The notes under the pieces are model-generated. The model saw nothing but the letters and a program-made list of their open reading frames with translations. It was not told where the DNA came from and ran no database searches. A stretch of DNA of 64,000 nucleotides from Gemmatimonadaceae bacterium (lineage in GTDB: Bacteria; Gemmatimonadota; Gemmatimonadetes; Gemmatimonadales; Gemmatimonadaceae): positions 62,001-126,000 of the forward strand of contig JAIEMN010000002.1 of NCBI GenBank assembly GCA_019752115.1, given 5' to 3'. Below are positions 42,656 to 50,678 of this stretch, in pieces; the first letter of the stretch is position 1; every line of letters starts with the position of its first letter. The translations under genes and the position numbers were made by a program.

Positions 42656-43207
42656 GTGACCGACTCTGACCTGCTGGCTGGCCTTCGCCGTGGCGACCAC
42701 GCCGCGTTCGATGCGCTCTTTCGCCAGTGGTACGAGCCCGTGGTGCGCGCGGCCAACCGGATCCTGCACGAATCCGGCGTGGCCGAGGAACTGGCCCAGG
42801 ACGTCTTTCTGGAATTGTGGCGCCGGCGCGAAACGCTCCCCGATGGGTCGAGCGTGCCCGGCTATCTGCTGCAGGCGGTGCGCAATCGGGCGCTCAATCA
42901 CCTGCGACATCTGCAGGTGCAGAAGAAGTCGCAGGTCTATGTCGAGGCGCTGAACGAGCCGGTCGAAGCCGCCGACGCGGATGCGCATACCGGTGAACTG
43001 GAAGCCGCTATTCGCGACGCGATCGCAGATCTCCCTCCGCGCACTCGTGAAGTCTTTCTCATGAGCCGCGAACGCAACCTCAAGTACAGCGAGATTGCCG
43101 AGCAGCTGGGCATCACCGTGAAGGCGGTCGAGGCCAACATGAGTCGCGCCCTGCGTCAACTGCGGGAAAAGCTCGCCCCGTTTTTGAAACGAATCGACGC
43201 TGACTGA
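42656..43207 (+). CDS. ECF sigma factor (FecI-like)
   Basis: This 183-aa protein from the GTG at 42656 has sigma-70 region 2 (HAAFDALFRQWYEPVVRAANRIL, then ELAQDVFLELWRRRE). Region 4 is LPPRTREVFLMSRERNLKYSEIAEQLGITVKAVEANMSRAL. The spacing and divergent fecR make it the cognate FecI-type sigma. It should redirect RNA polymerase to the receptor genes when the substrate is bound. The upstream part of the same frame is antisense to fecR and is not used. Confidence 0.92.
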   Translation: MTDSDLLAGLRRGDHAAFDALFRQWYEPVVRAANRILHESGVAEELAQDVFLELWRRRETLPDGSSVPGYLLQAVRNRALNHLRHLQVQKKSQVYVEALNEPVEAADADAHTGELEAAIRDAIADLPPRTREVFLMSRERNLKYSEIAEQLGITVKAVEANMSRALRQLREKLAPFLKRIDAD

Positions 43208-43340
43208 GGCCACGGCTGGCGTCATCGTCCTGACAGGCGTAGGGTGTAGCCTGTTGCTGGTGTCTTTGCTCGTGAACGCTTGAACGACCCGTGCGCGACA
43301 GTCGCGCCGGCGCTCGAGCCGAACCCCAGGGCCTCCACCC

Positions 43341-44246
43341 ATGGCACGACTTTCCCTTCGTCTCGTTGCGGCGGCGACCGTTGTTGGCGCCACCGCCTGT
43401 CTCGACGCGCCCACGGCGTCCCGTTCGCTCGACTTCGCCAGCGCCTTCAACACGGTGCCGGCTGGCATGGAATCGGTCTCCAGCAGCTATGCGGGCGACG
43501 GACAGGAAGGGATGGCGTGGGGTGGCCCGCGTCGTGGTGGCCCGGGCGGCCCGGGCATGGCCGGCATGATGGGTGGTGGGCTCGGCGCCGGCTTCGCGGC
43601 CGGTGCGCCGGGTCGTGGCCCGCACGGCGGTCCGTTCGCGGCCGCGCGCATCGATGCGAGCTGCACGACGAGCGGCACCAACATCACCTGCGCGAATACG
43701 CGCAACGGGCTCACCATCACCACCGTCTACAACCTCTTCAAGGCCGACGGAACGGCGCAGACGGCCATCGACACGCTGACGACCGACAAGATCGTCACCA
43801 ACACCACGGTCACGGGCACCACGACGCGCGGCCGCGACAATGCGTCGGTGACGGCCACGGTCAACAACAGCTCGTCGCGCACGGTGACGGGCCTGGCGAG
43901 TGGCAGCACGCTGCGCACGGTCAACGGCTGGTCGAAGGGATCCGAAACGTCGAGCGGCACCAACCGCGACGGCCAGAAGTTCACCGCGAGCCGCACGGCC
44001 GGTGACACGACGACCGGTCTCAAGATCCCGGTGTCCACGACGGCCGAGACGTATCCGACGGCAGGCACGGTGGTGCGCTCCATGAAGTCCACCACGACCG
44101 TCGAAGGCTCGGCGGCCGTCACCAAGACGCGCCGCGAGGTGCTGACCTACGACGGCAGCGCCACGGCCAAGCTCGTGATCACCGAAGACGGCACCACGAA
44201 GAACTGCACCGTCGCGCTTCCGCGTGGGCGCCCCAGCTGCAGCTGA
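43341..44246 (+). CDS. Putative exported Gly-rich/Thr-rich protein, function unknown
   Basis: This 301-aa protein has a signal peptide with lipobox-like VVGATAC (about Cys20). A Gly/Met/Pro-rich stretch (about 55-95, RRGGPGGPGMAGMMGGG) is followed by a Thr/Asn-rich beta region with repeated T-x-T strands (NGLTITTVYNLF, TNTTVTGTTTRG) and two cysteines near GRPSC. It is probably surface-exposed. The low-complexity part resembles the insertions seen in the M28 and S9 peptidases of this window. No family is recognised. Confidence 0.65.
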   Translation: MARLSLRLVAAATVVGATACLDAPTASRSLDFASAFNTVPAGMESVSSSYAGDGQEGMAWGGPRRGGPGGPGMAGMMGGGLGAGFAAGAPGRGPHGGPFAAARIDASCTTSGTNITCANTRNGLTITTVYNLFKADGTAQTAIDTLTTDKIVTNTTVTGTTTRGRDNASVTATVNNSSSRTVTGLASGSTLRTVNGWSKGSETSSGTNRDGQKFTASRTAGDTTTGLKIPVSTTAETYPTAGTVVRSMKSTTTVEGSAAVTKTRREVLTYDGSATAKLVITEDGTTKNCTVALPRGRPSCS

Positions 44247-44270
44247 TCACCGCGATCGGCGCCACGTGAT

Positions 44271-44304
44271 GACGAAGGCCCCGGCATCTGCCGGGGCCTT
44301 CGTC
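44271..44304. terminator. Bidirectional terminator hairpin
   Basis: A near-perfect 15-16-bp stem (GACGAAGGCCCCGGCA paired with its complement) with a tiny loop (ATCT). It lies between the convergent stops of the Thr-rich protein gene and the PorV-like gene. Confidence 0.85.
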
Positions 44305-44306
44305 GT

Positions 44307-45266
44307 TCAGCGGATCCGCAGGCCCACCCGATGCGACACCGGTCGCCCGCCGCGCATCGGCTCGAGCGCGTAGTCAAACGAGAACCGATCGACGGTCAGC
44401 CCGAGCCCCGCCGTCACGAGTGATTCATCCGGCTCGCGCGGCAGGCGCAATCCCTCGCGCAACACGACCTGCACGCCGTCGATGGGCACCCACGAGAGCT
44501 CCGCGCCGCCGGCGGGTCGCACGAAGCCGTCACCTTCGACCGTGACCGCCATCTGCGCGCCGATGTCGAACTGCTCGGAGAGCGGAAAGCCGCCGCCCCC
44601 AAAGCCGACGCCGACACGCGTCGGAAGCGGGCCCCGCACGCCGCCGAGGCGCGGACCGGCGCCAAGGTTCTGCACCACCACGCCGAGCGCGGCGGGCCCC
44701 ATCGGCTTGCTGACGCCGAGATCCACCGCCACGGTGCCGTCGTGCAGGGCGCCCAGCCGATCCTCGGCGTACTTCACGCTCCCGCCCATGCGCCAGCCCA
44801 GCAGCGTGCGCGCGATCCCCAGCGTAAAGGCGCTGCTCGACGCGGCCATGCGGCCACCGTCGCTCAGGTGCGTCGCACCGAATTGCACGGCGTCGTCGTA
44901 CCGTCCGCTCGGCGCCGCGTAGTCGAGAAACTGGACGCCCACCGCGACGCTCAGCACCCCAGCGGTCGTTACCGAGGCGAGCGCGCCGCCGGTGGCGAAC
45001 CGGCCGTACCGCTGCAGCGAGGCCGCACTCCCGCGGGCCTGCCCCAGCATGCCCGGATTACTCAACAGCACATCGGCGTCGGTGCTCGTGAGCCCGGCGT
45101 TGCCGAGCGCGAGGATGCGGGCGCTCACCGGGAGCCGAAGTACCAACGGTCCCTCGGCGCGCGGCTGCGCCGAGACCGGCGAGCCGAACGTGGCACCGAG
45201 CCCCCCGGTGATCAGCACACGCCGGACGAAACGAGCCCAGCGGCTCTTGCGATTCGGTGCGGACAT
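44307..45266 (-). CDS. PorV/PorQ-like outer-membrane protein
   Basis: This 319-aa protein has a signal peptide (about 1-35, ending PVSAQ). The family mark is the N-terminal LVLRLPVSARILALGNAGLTSTDADVLLSNPGMLG, the A-R-x-L-A-x-G-x-A plus N-P-A-x-L-type pattern of PorV/UPF0164-type barrels. The rest alternates short strands with turns, and the C-terminus is aromatic/basic (SHRVGLRIR). PorV-like proteins are best known from type IX secretion, but many members are of unknown role. No other type IX genes are in the window. It is divergent from the acyltransferase gene. Confidence 0.78.
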   Translation of the reverse strand: MSAPNRKSRWARFVRRVLITGGLGATFGSPVSAQPRAEGPLVLRLPVSARILALGNAGLTSTDADVLLSNPGMLGQARGSAASLQRYGRFATGGALASVTTAGVLSVAVGVQFLDYAAPSGRYDDAVQFGATHLSDGGRMAASSSAFTLGIARTLLGWRMGGSVKYAEDRLGALHDGTVAVDLGVSKPMGPAALGVVVQNLGAGPRLGGVRGPLPTRVGVGFGGGGFPLSEQFDIGAQMAVTVEGDGFVRPAGGAELSWVPIDGVQVVLREGLRLPREPDESLVTAGLGLTVDRFSFDYALEPMRGGRPVSHRVGLRIR

Positions 45267-45346
45267 GGATCAAATGAACCCCATCGTCTGGCCGCGTGCC
45301 AGCGAGCCCGCCGCGCGCCACGCCCTCCCGCCCCTGCCCCTCTCTC

Positions 45347-45937
45347 ATGCACGACTGGGCCCTCGGTCCAAATGCGCCCCAATCGCAACGCCAGTGGCTG
45401 CGCTCGCTCGGTTGGTGGCTCCTGAAGCGGGCCGGGTGGCGCTTCGAGGGGCGTATGCCCGATGTGCCCAAGTTCGTGTGCATTGTGGCGCCGCATACGT
45501 CCAACTGGGACTTCCCGGTCGGCCTCGCGGCCAAGTGGGCCCTGGGTTTCGACTCCCACTGGTGGGGCAAACACACGCTCTTCGGCCCGCTCACGGGATG
45601 GTTCATGCGCGCGAACGGCGGCATCCCCGTGGAGCGTCACGCCAAGAACAACGTCGTGGACGCCACCATCGCCGCCTTTCACGCGAATGCACGCTTCGCG
45701 CTGACGCTCGCCCCCGAGGGGACGCGAAAGAAGGTTACGGAGTGGCGGACCGGCTTCTGGCACGTGGCCAAGGGCGCCGGGGTCCCCATCTGCTGTGTCG
45801 CCTTCGACTGGCCGACCAAGGTCATCCGTCTGGGCCCCACGGTCGAGGCCACCGAAGACGACCCCCTCGCCGGGATCGCCCGCATTCGGGCACTCTTCGC
45901 GGATGTGCGAGGCTACAATCCGTCGCAGCAGACCTGA
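45347..45937 (+). CDS. 1-acyl-glycerol-3-phosphate acyltransferase-like protein
   Basis: From the ATG at 45347 the product is 196 aa. It has the PlsC motifs H-x4-D as HTSNWD and, further on, APEGTRKK (motif III). A membrane-associated region precedes (WLRSLGWWLLKRAGW). These enzymes transfer acyl chains to lysophosphatidate or related acceptors at the inner membrane. A start 51 bp upstream is possible but lacks features. The gene is followed after 21 bp by the DUF5916 gene. Confidence 0.85.
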   Translation: MHDWALGPNAPQSQRQWLRSLGWWLLKRAGWRFEGRMPDVPKFVCIVAPHTSNWDFPVGLAAKWALGFDSHWWGKHTLFGPLTGWFMRANGGIPVERHAKNNVVDATIAAFHANARFALTLAPEGTRKKVTEWRTGFWHVAKGAGVPICCVAFDWPTKVIRLGPTVEATEDDPLAGIARIRALFADVRGYNPSQQT

Positions 45938-45958
45938 CCCGTAAGCCGTAGGGATCGC

Positions 45959-48493
45959 ATGCCCCGTCTCCCTCGTTGGCTGCCGGGCGTCGTGTCCCTC
46001 GCCGCCCGAACGCTCTTCGCCCAACCGGCCCCCTCGCCGCGTCCGACGCCGGCGGCGCCGGTGCCGATGCCGGCCACCAGTGCCCGTGCGGTGCGCGCCG
46101 AACGCGCGCCGGTCCTCGATGGGCGTGATGACGACGGCGTCTGGCGGGTGGCGCCGCTCATGCAGGACTTCGTGCAGTTCGATCCCGGCGAGGACTTTCC
46201 GGCCTCGTTCCGCACCGAAGCGCGGGCGGCGTTCGACCGGCGCTATCTGTACGTCTACGTGCGCGCGTACGATCCGCACCCCGACAGCATCGTCACGCTG
46301 CTCTCGCGCCGCGATGTGAAGACGGCCAGTGATCAGCTCAAGATCATCATCGACGGCTATCTCGATCGTCGGAGCGGTGTCGAGATGGCAGTGAATCCCG
46401 CCGGCGTGAAGCGCGACTATGTGATCTACAGCGACAACGTCGAAGACGGCACATGGGATGGGGTCTGGGATGTCGCCACCTCCATCGACAGCCTCGGATG
46501 GGCCGCCGAGTTTCGCGTGCCCTTCAGCCAGCTGCGCTTCAATCAGTCGGACACCCTCAGCTTTGGCTTCGGCATCTGGCGCGATATCGCGCGGCGCAAC
46601 GAGCGCGATGCGTGGCCGCGCTATCGGCAGTCGCAGCGCACGCTGATGTCACAGATGGGGACGCTTACCGGCATCGCCGACGTGGGCACACCGCGGCGGC
46701 TCGAGCTGATGCCGTACTCGGTCGCGCGCAGTGTGCCGAACCTCCCCAACCGACCCCTCGGTAATCACGGCGAACTCACCGGCGGGCTCGACCTCAAAGC
46801 CGGGCTGGGCGCGAACGTCACCATCGACGCCACGGTGCACCCCGACTTCGGCCAGGTCGAAGCCGATCCGGCGGTGCTCAATCTCTCGGCCTTCGAAATC
46901 CGGTTCGATGAACGGCGCCCCTTCTTTCAGGAGGGGGCCGGGATGTATCGCTGCCAGGGCTCGTGCGAGGGGGTGTTCTACACGCGGCGCATCGGCCGCA
47001 CGCCGCAGCTGCGTCGGTCGAATTCCGATCCCCTGTTCACCGACATCTCGGCGGCGGCCAAGCTCACCGCCCGCTTTGCGAACGGGACGGCGTTCGGGGT
47101 CGTGAACGCGTCCACCGAACGCGTGATGGGGAGCGACGGCAACACCGTTGAACCGCAAACCAACTATCTCGTGGTGCGCGGACTGCGCGACTTCCGTACC
47201 GGCCGTTCCCAACTCGGCTTTCAGCTCACCGATGTGCGGCGGCAGCTCGACGCCGCCACCGATCCGTTCCTGCGCCGCTCCGCGACCACGTTGCTGATGC
47301 AGGGATTCCATCGGTTCGCGCAGAACCGGTGGGAAGTTGTGAGCTATGCGGCCTTCAACGACGTGCGCGGTTCGGCGCAGGCGATTGCCCTCACTCAACG
47401 CAACAGCGTGCACCTCTATCAGCGCCCCGATCACGAGCAGCACTACGATTCCACCCGCACGGCCCTTGGCGGCCCCTCCACGTCGGTGACGCTGCGGCAG
47501 GTCGGCGGACGGCTGCGCTACGAGGGATACGTGCGCTATGCCAGTGCGGGGCTCGAGGTGAATGACCTCGGGTTCGTGAACCTCGTGAACGACATGCAGG
47601 TGAAGCAGTCACTCGACCTGCGTCCCGTGCGACCATCGCGGTTCCTGCGGTCGGCGTTCTCGCAGCTGGGCACCGAAACCCACTGGACCACCGGCGGCTT
47701 GCTCGCGGCGCAATCCCTCTCACTGCACACCAGCGGCACGCTGCACAACAATTGGGGCGGCGCCCTCACCACCTCCGTGAGTGATTACGGTGGAACGCAC
47801 TGCGTGAGCTGCGCCCGGGGCGGGCCCGCGCTGCGCCAGAGTGCGAAGTACACCTTCCGCCTCGATGTGGTCGGTGATCCGCGCCCGTCCATCGTGCCCA
47901 AGGCGGCGTGGCGCGTAGGCACCAGCGACGTCGGGCGATCCTGGTATCGGGGCGGCGACGCGGCCGTGGAAGCGCGCGTGGCCAGCCGTTTCTCCGGGGC
48001 GATGGGGCTGACCTGGGACGAGGTCACCAACGACCAGCAGTGGGTGGGCAACTACGGCTACTTCCTGAGCGATACCACGCACTTCACGTTTGCGCGGCTC
48101 CATCAGCATATCCTGAGCATCACCATGCGCGCGAACTGGACCGCCACCCCCACGCTGTCGTTCCAGTTCTATGGGCAGCCGTTCGTCACCACCGGTGACT
48201 ACAGCAACTGGCGGGAACTCGGGGCACCGCGTGCCGCCGCCTATGCCGATCGGTTCCGCAGCTATCGCAGCGCGGCACCCGCGGGCTTCAACGTCAAGCA
48301 ATTCAATTCGAACGCCGTGGTGCGCTGGGAGTACCGCCCGGCGAGCACATTATTCCTCGTCTGGCAGCAGGGGCGCGCCGACGATCCGACCGGTCGAGGG
48401 GTCTTCGTGCCGGCGCGCGATGTGCGCGACCTCTTCGGAACGCGCCCGCTCAATACAGTGCTGCTCAAGCTGAGCTACTGGCTGAATCCCTGA
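45959..48493 (+). CDS. Secreted CBM9-like/DUF5916 outer-membrane protein
   Basis: This 844-aa protein has a signal peptide ending near residue 21. An N-terminal CBM9-like sandwich follows (AERAPVLDGRDDDGVWRVAP, then AAFDRRYLYVYVRAYDP and VKRDYVIYSDN). The long DUF5916 part contains FDERRPFFQEGAGMY and ends in beta-strand repeats with a terminal aromatic residue (LLKLSYWLNP), consistent with a barrel. The function of DUF5916 proteins is not known; they are frequent in these phyla and probably bind polysaccharide or act in surface assembly. Confidence 0.82.
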   Translation: MPRLPRWLPGVVSLAARTLFAQPAPSPRPTPAAPVPMPATSARAVRAERAPVLDGRDDDGVWRVAPLMQDFVQFDPGEDFPASFRTEARAAFDRRYLYVYVRAYDPHPDSIVTLLSRRDVKTASDQLKIIIDGYLDRRSGVEMAVNPAGVKRDYVIYSDNVEDGTWDGVWDVATSIDSLGWAAEFRVPFSQLRFNQSDTLSFGFGIWRDIARRNERDAWPRYRQSQRTLMSQMGTLTGIADVGTPRRLELMPYSVARSVPNLPNRPLGNHGELTGGLDLKAGLGANVTIDATVHPDFGQVEADPAVLNLSAFEIRFDERRPFFQEGAGMYRCQGSCEGVFYTRRIGRTPQLRRSNSDPLFTDISAAAKLTARFANGTAFGVVNASTERVMGSDGNTVEPQTNYLVVRGLRDFRTGRSQLGFQLTDVRRQLDAATDPFLRRSATTLLMQGFHRFAQNRWEVVSYAAFNDVRGSAQAIALTQRNSVHLYQRPDHEQHYDSTRTALGGPSTSVTLRQVGGRLRYEGYVRYASAGLEVNDLGFVNLVNDMQVKQSLDLRPVRPSRFLRSAFSQLGTETHWTTGGLLAAQSLSLHTSGTLHNNWGGALTTSVSDYGGTHCVSCARGGPALRQSAKYTFRLDVVGDPRPSIVPKAAWRVGTSDVGRSWYRGGDAAVEARVASRFSGAMGLTWDEVTNDQQWVGNYGYFLSDTTHFTFARLHQHILSITMRANWTATPTLSFQFYGQPFVTTGDYSNWRELGAPRAAAYADRFRSYRSAAPAGFNVKQFNSNAVVRWEYRPASTLFLVWQQGRADDPTGRGVFVPARDVRDLFGTRPLNTVLLKLSYWLNP

Positions 48494-48509
48494 CGAGACG
48501 CGCTGTCGC

Positions 48510-50510
48510 TCACCGGCGACGAACGCGTCCGCCGCCGACCCGGCTCCCGGTGAGGACGCGCTGCAGCGAGGCCCAGTCCACCGGCTTGGTGAGATGCGCA
48601 TCGAAGCCCGCCTCCAGCGCGCGGGCCCGATCAGCGGGTTGCCCCCAGCCGGTCTGTGCCACGAGCACCATCCCCGCGAGCGCGGCGTCCTGCCGGAGTC
48701 GTTGCGCCAGCTCATAGCCGTTCATGCCGGGCAGGCCGATGTCGAGCAGCGCAACATCCGGCTCGAACACATGGACCACATCGAGCGCCGCGAGCGCGTC
48801 GTGCACCACGCACACCACGTGGTGCTTGAGCTCGAGCATCGTGGCCTGACTGGTGGCCGAGTCGACGTTGTCGTCCACGATGAGAATGCGCAGCGTGGTC
48901 TCATCGGTCTGCACGCGCATGCCGGCATGGATACGCCCGATCGGTTCCACGGCCGCCGGGACGTGCAGCGGCAGCCACATCTCGATGGTGGTGCCCATCC
49001 CCTCGCCCTGGCTGTGCGCGCGCACCTCACCCTCGTGCATCTGCACGATGCGCCGCACCAGCGCGAGGCCGATACCGAGGCCGCCGACGGCGTCCGCCGG
49101 CGCCACCCGCGTGAACATGTCGAAGATGTCCTCGAGCCGGTCGCTCGGGATCCCCGAGCCGTTGTCGGTCACGGTGATCATGATGCGCCCCTCGTCGCGC
49201 GCCACGGTGAGCGCAATGCGCCCACCCGGTGGCGTGTAGCGCGCCGCGTTGTTCAGCACGTTGGAGAGCGCTTGCGCCAGACGGGCTGCGTCGGCGTTGG
49301 TCTGCAGCGTCGTGTACGGAAGGGAGAGCTGCAGGTCGTGGCGCGACGCCTCGAGCAGCGGGCGGCTGGTCTCGACGGCCGCGTGCACCACGCGCGCAAT
49401 ATCGATCACCTCGCGATGCAGGGCGATGTCGCCGCGGGTGATGCGGTTGACGTCCAACAGGTCATCGACCAGCCGGACCATCTGCGTGACTTGGCGATCG
49501 ATGATCGCCGCCGCGCGCAACAGTCGCGGATCATCACGCTCGAGCAACCGCAACACTTCCGCGGCGCTGCGGATCGGCGCCAACGGGTTGCGCAGCTCGT
49601 GCGCCAGCGTGGCCAGAAACTCGTCCTTGCGCCGATTGGCCTGCTGCAGTGCCTCTTCCGCCGACTTGCGCGCGGTGATGTCTTGCGAAAGCCCCGAGAG
49701 CGCGAGCGGTTCGCCGCTGGCGCTCCGGGTGACGGTCCCACGTTCGTACAGCCACCGAATCCGGCCGTCCGGCTCCACAATGCGAAACTCGCTCTCGTAC
49801 GACGATGACGGATCGGCGAGCGCGCGTTTGACCCGGTGATCGAACAGCTCGCGATCATCGGGATGCACGCGGGCTCGGACATCGGCGATCCGCATCGGCG
49901 CCTCGGGCGCGGTGGGCGGCAACCCTTCGCTGATGCTGTGCAGCCGATGCACCTCATCGCGCACGATGTCCCATGAGAAGCCGATCAGATAGGCGGCCTC
50001 CATACTGAGCCGGAGCCGCTCCTCGCTGTGCTTGAGCGCCGAGATCAGCTCCTCGCGCTGCTGCTCGGCGGCGCGCTGGGCGGTGATCTCCTCCACGAGC
50101 ACGCCAATCGCATCGACGTCGCCGGACGCCGAAAAGACCGGAAACCAGTGCTGCCGCCACACCCGCTCCACACCGGGCTGGGCGGGCGTTTCCCCGCGGA
50201 ACTCGCGCGACGGCACGGGGCGCTTGGTCCGCAGAATCTCGTCGGCGATCGCGCGAGCCTCCGACTCCACCCACGGCAGCACCTCGGCCACCGTGCGCCC
50301 GATATGCGCCTCGGCCGGGCGTCCGTTGATCGCCGCCAGTGTGTCGTTCACCCGCCAGAATCGCAGCTCGCGATCGATCAGGGCGAAACCGAGCGGCGCC
50401 TGCGCCAGCAAGGCTTCCAGGACGGCGTGGTGATCGGCCGGGGGTACGCGGGTCGCCGGGGGCGAGGTAGCCGGCAGGAGGGCTGACGTGGCGGGCTCGG
50501 GCAACGACAT
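48510..50510 (-). CDS. PAS-containing hybrid histidine kinase
   Basis: From the ATG ending at 50510 the product is 666 aa. Two PAS domains (about 30-145, with HxLPxV-type AEVLPWV, and about 170-285, ending SQDITARKSAEEAL) precede the HisKA domain with the phospho-acceptor in LAHELRNPL (His304). The HATPase follows (NVLNNAARYTP, DNGSGIP, GGLGIGLALVRRI). A C-terminal receiver has the acceptor Asp590 (LLDIGLPG). There is no membrane segment, so it is cytosolic. A cognate output protein is not adjacent. A GTG/ATG 72 bp upstream is possible but adds a low-complexity stretch. Confidence 0.9.
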   Translation of the reverse strand: MSLPEPATSALLPATSPPATRVPPADHHAVLEALLAQAPLGFALIDRELRFWRVNDTLAAINGRPAEAHIGRTVAEVLPWVESEARAIADEILRTKRPVPSREFRGETPAQPGVERVWRQHWFPVFSASGDVDAIGVLVEEITAQRAAEQQREELISALKHSEERLRLSMEAAYLIGFSWDIVRDEVHRLHSISEGLPPTAPEAPMRIADVRARVHPDDRELFDHRVKRALADPSSSYESEFRIVEPDGRIRWLYERGTVTRSASGEPLALSGLSQDITARKSAEEALQQANRRKDEFLATLAHELRNPLAPIRSAAEVLRLLERDDPRLLRAAAIIDRQVTQMVRLVDDLLDVNRITRGDIALHREVIDIARVVHAAVETSRPLLEASRHDLQLSLPYTTLQTNADAARLAQALSNVLNNAARYTPPGGRIALTVARDEGRIMITVTDNGSGIPSDRLEDIFDMFTRVAPADAVGGLGIGLALVRRIVQMHEGEVRAHSQGEGMGTTIEMWLPLHVPAAVEPIGRIHAGMRVQTDETTLRILIVDDNVDSATSQATMLELKHHVVCVVHDALAALDVVHVFEPDVALLDIGLPGMNGYELAQRLRQDAALAGMVLVAQTGWGQPADRARALEAGFDAHLTKPVDWASLQRVLTGSRVGGGRVRRR

Positions 50511-50678
50511 CACTGAACGCTGGCCGCTTTTGGCGCCACCGCAATGCCGCCGTTCGGCGGCACCCAAAGTCACTCTCGCCAAAACGCGACGCCGGCGTCA
50601 CATTTTACGGGTCCCACCACTTCCGGTCGTCTGCCCCCGGGCGGATGTTTCCCCGGTCCCCCCACGGAGAGTCCTTCA

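Noticed and set aside
44307-45266. Evidence for a type IX secretion locus
   Set aside because: Only the PorV-like barrel is present; no other Por genes are visible, so no system is claimed.
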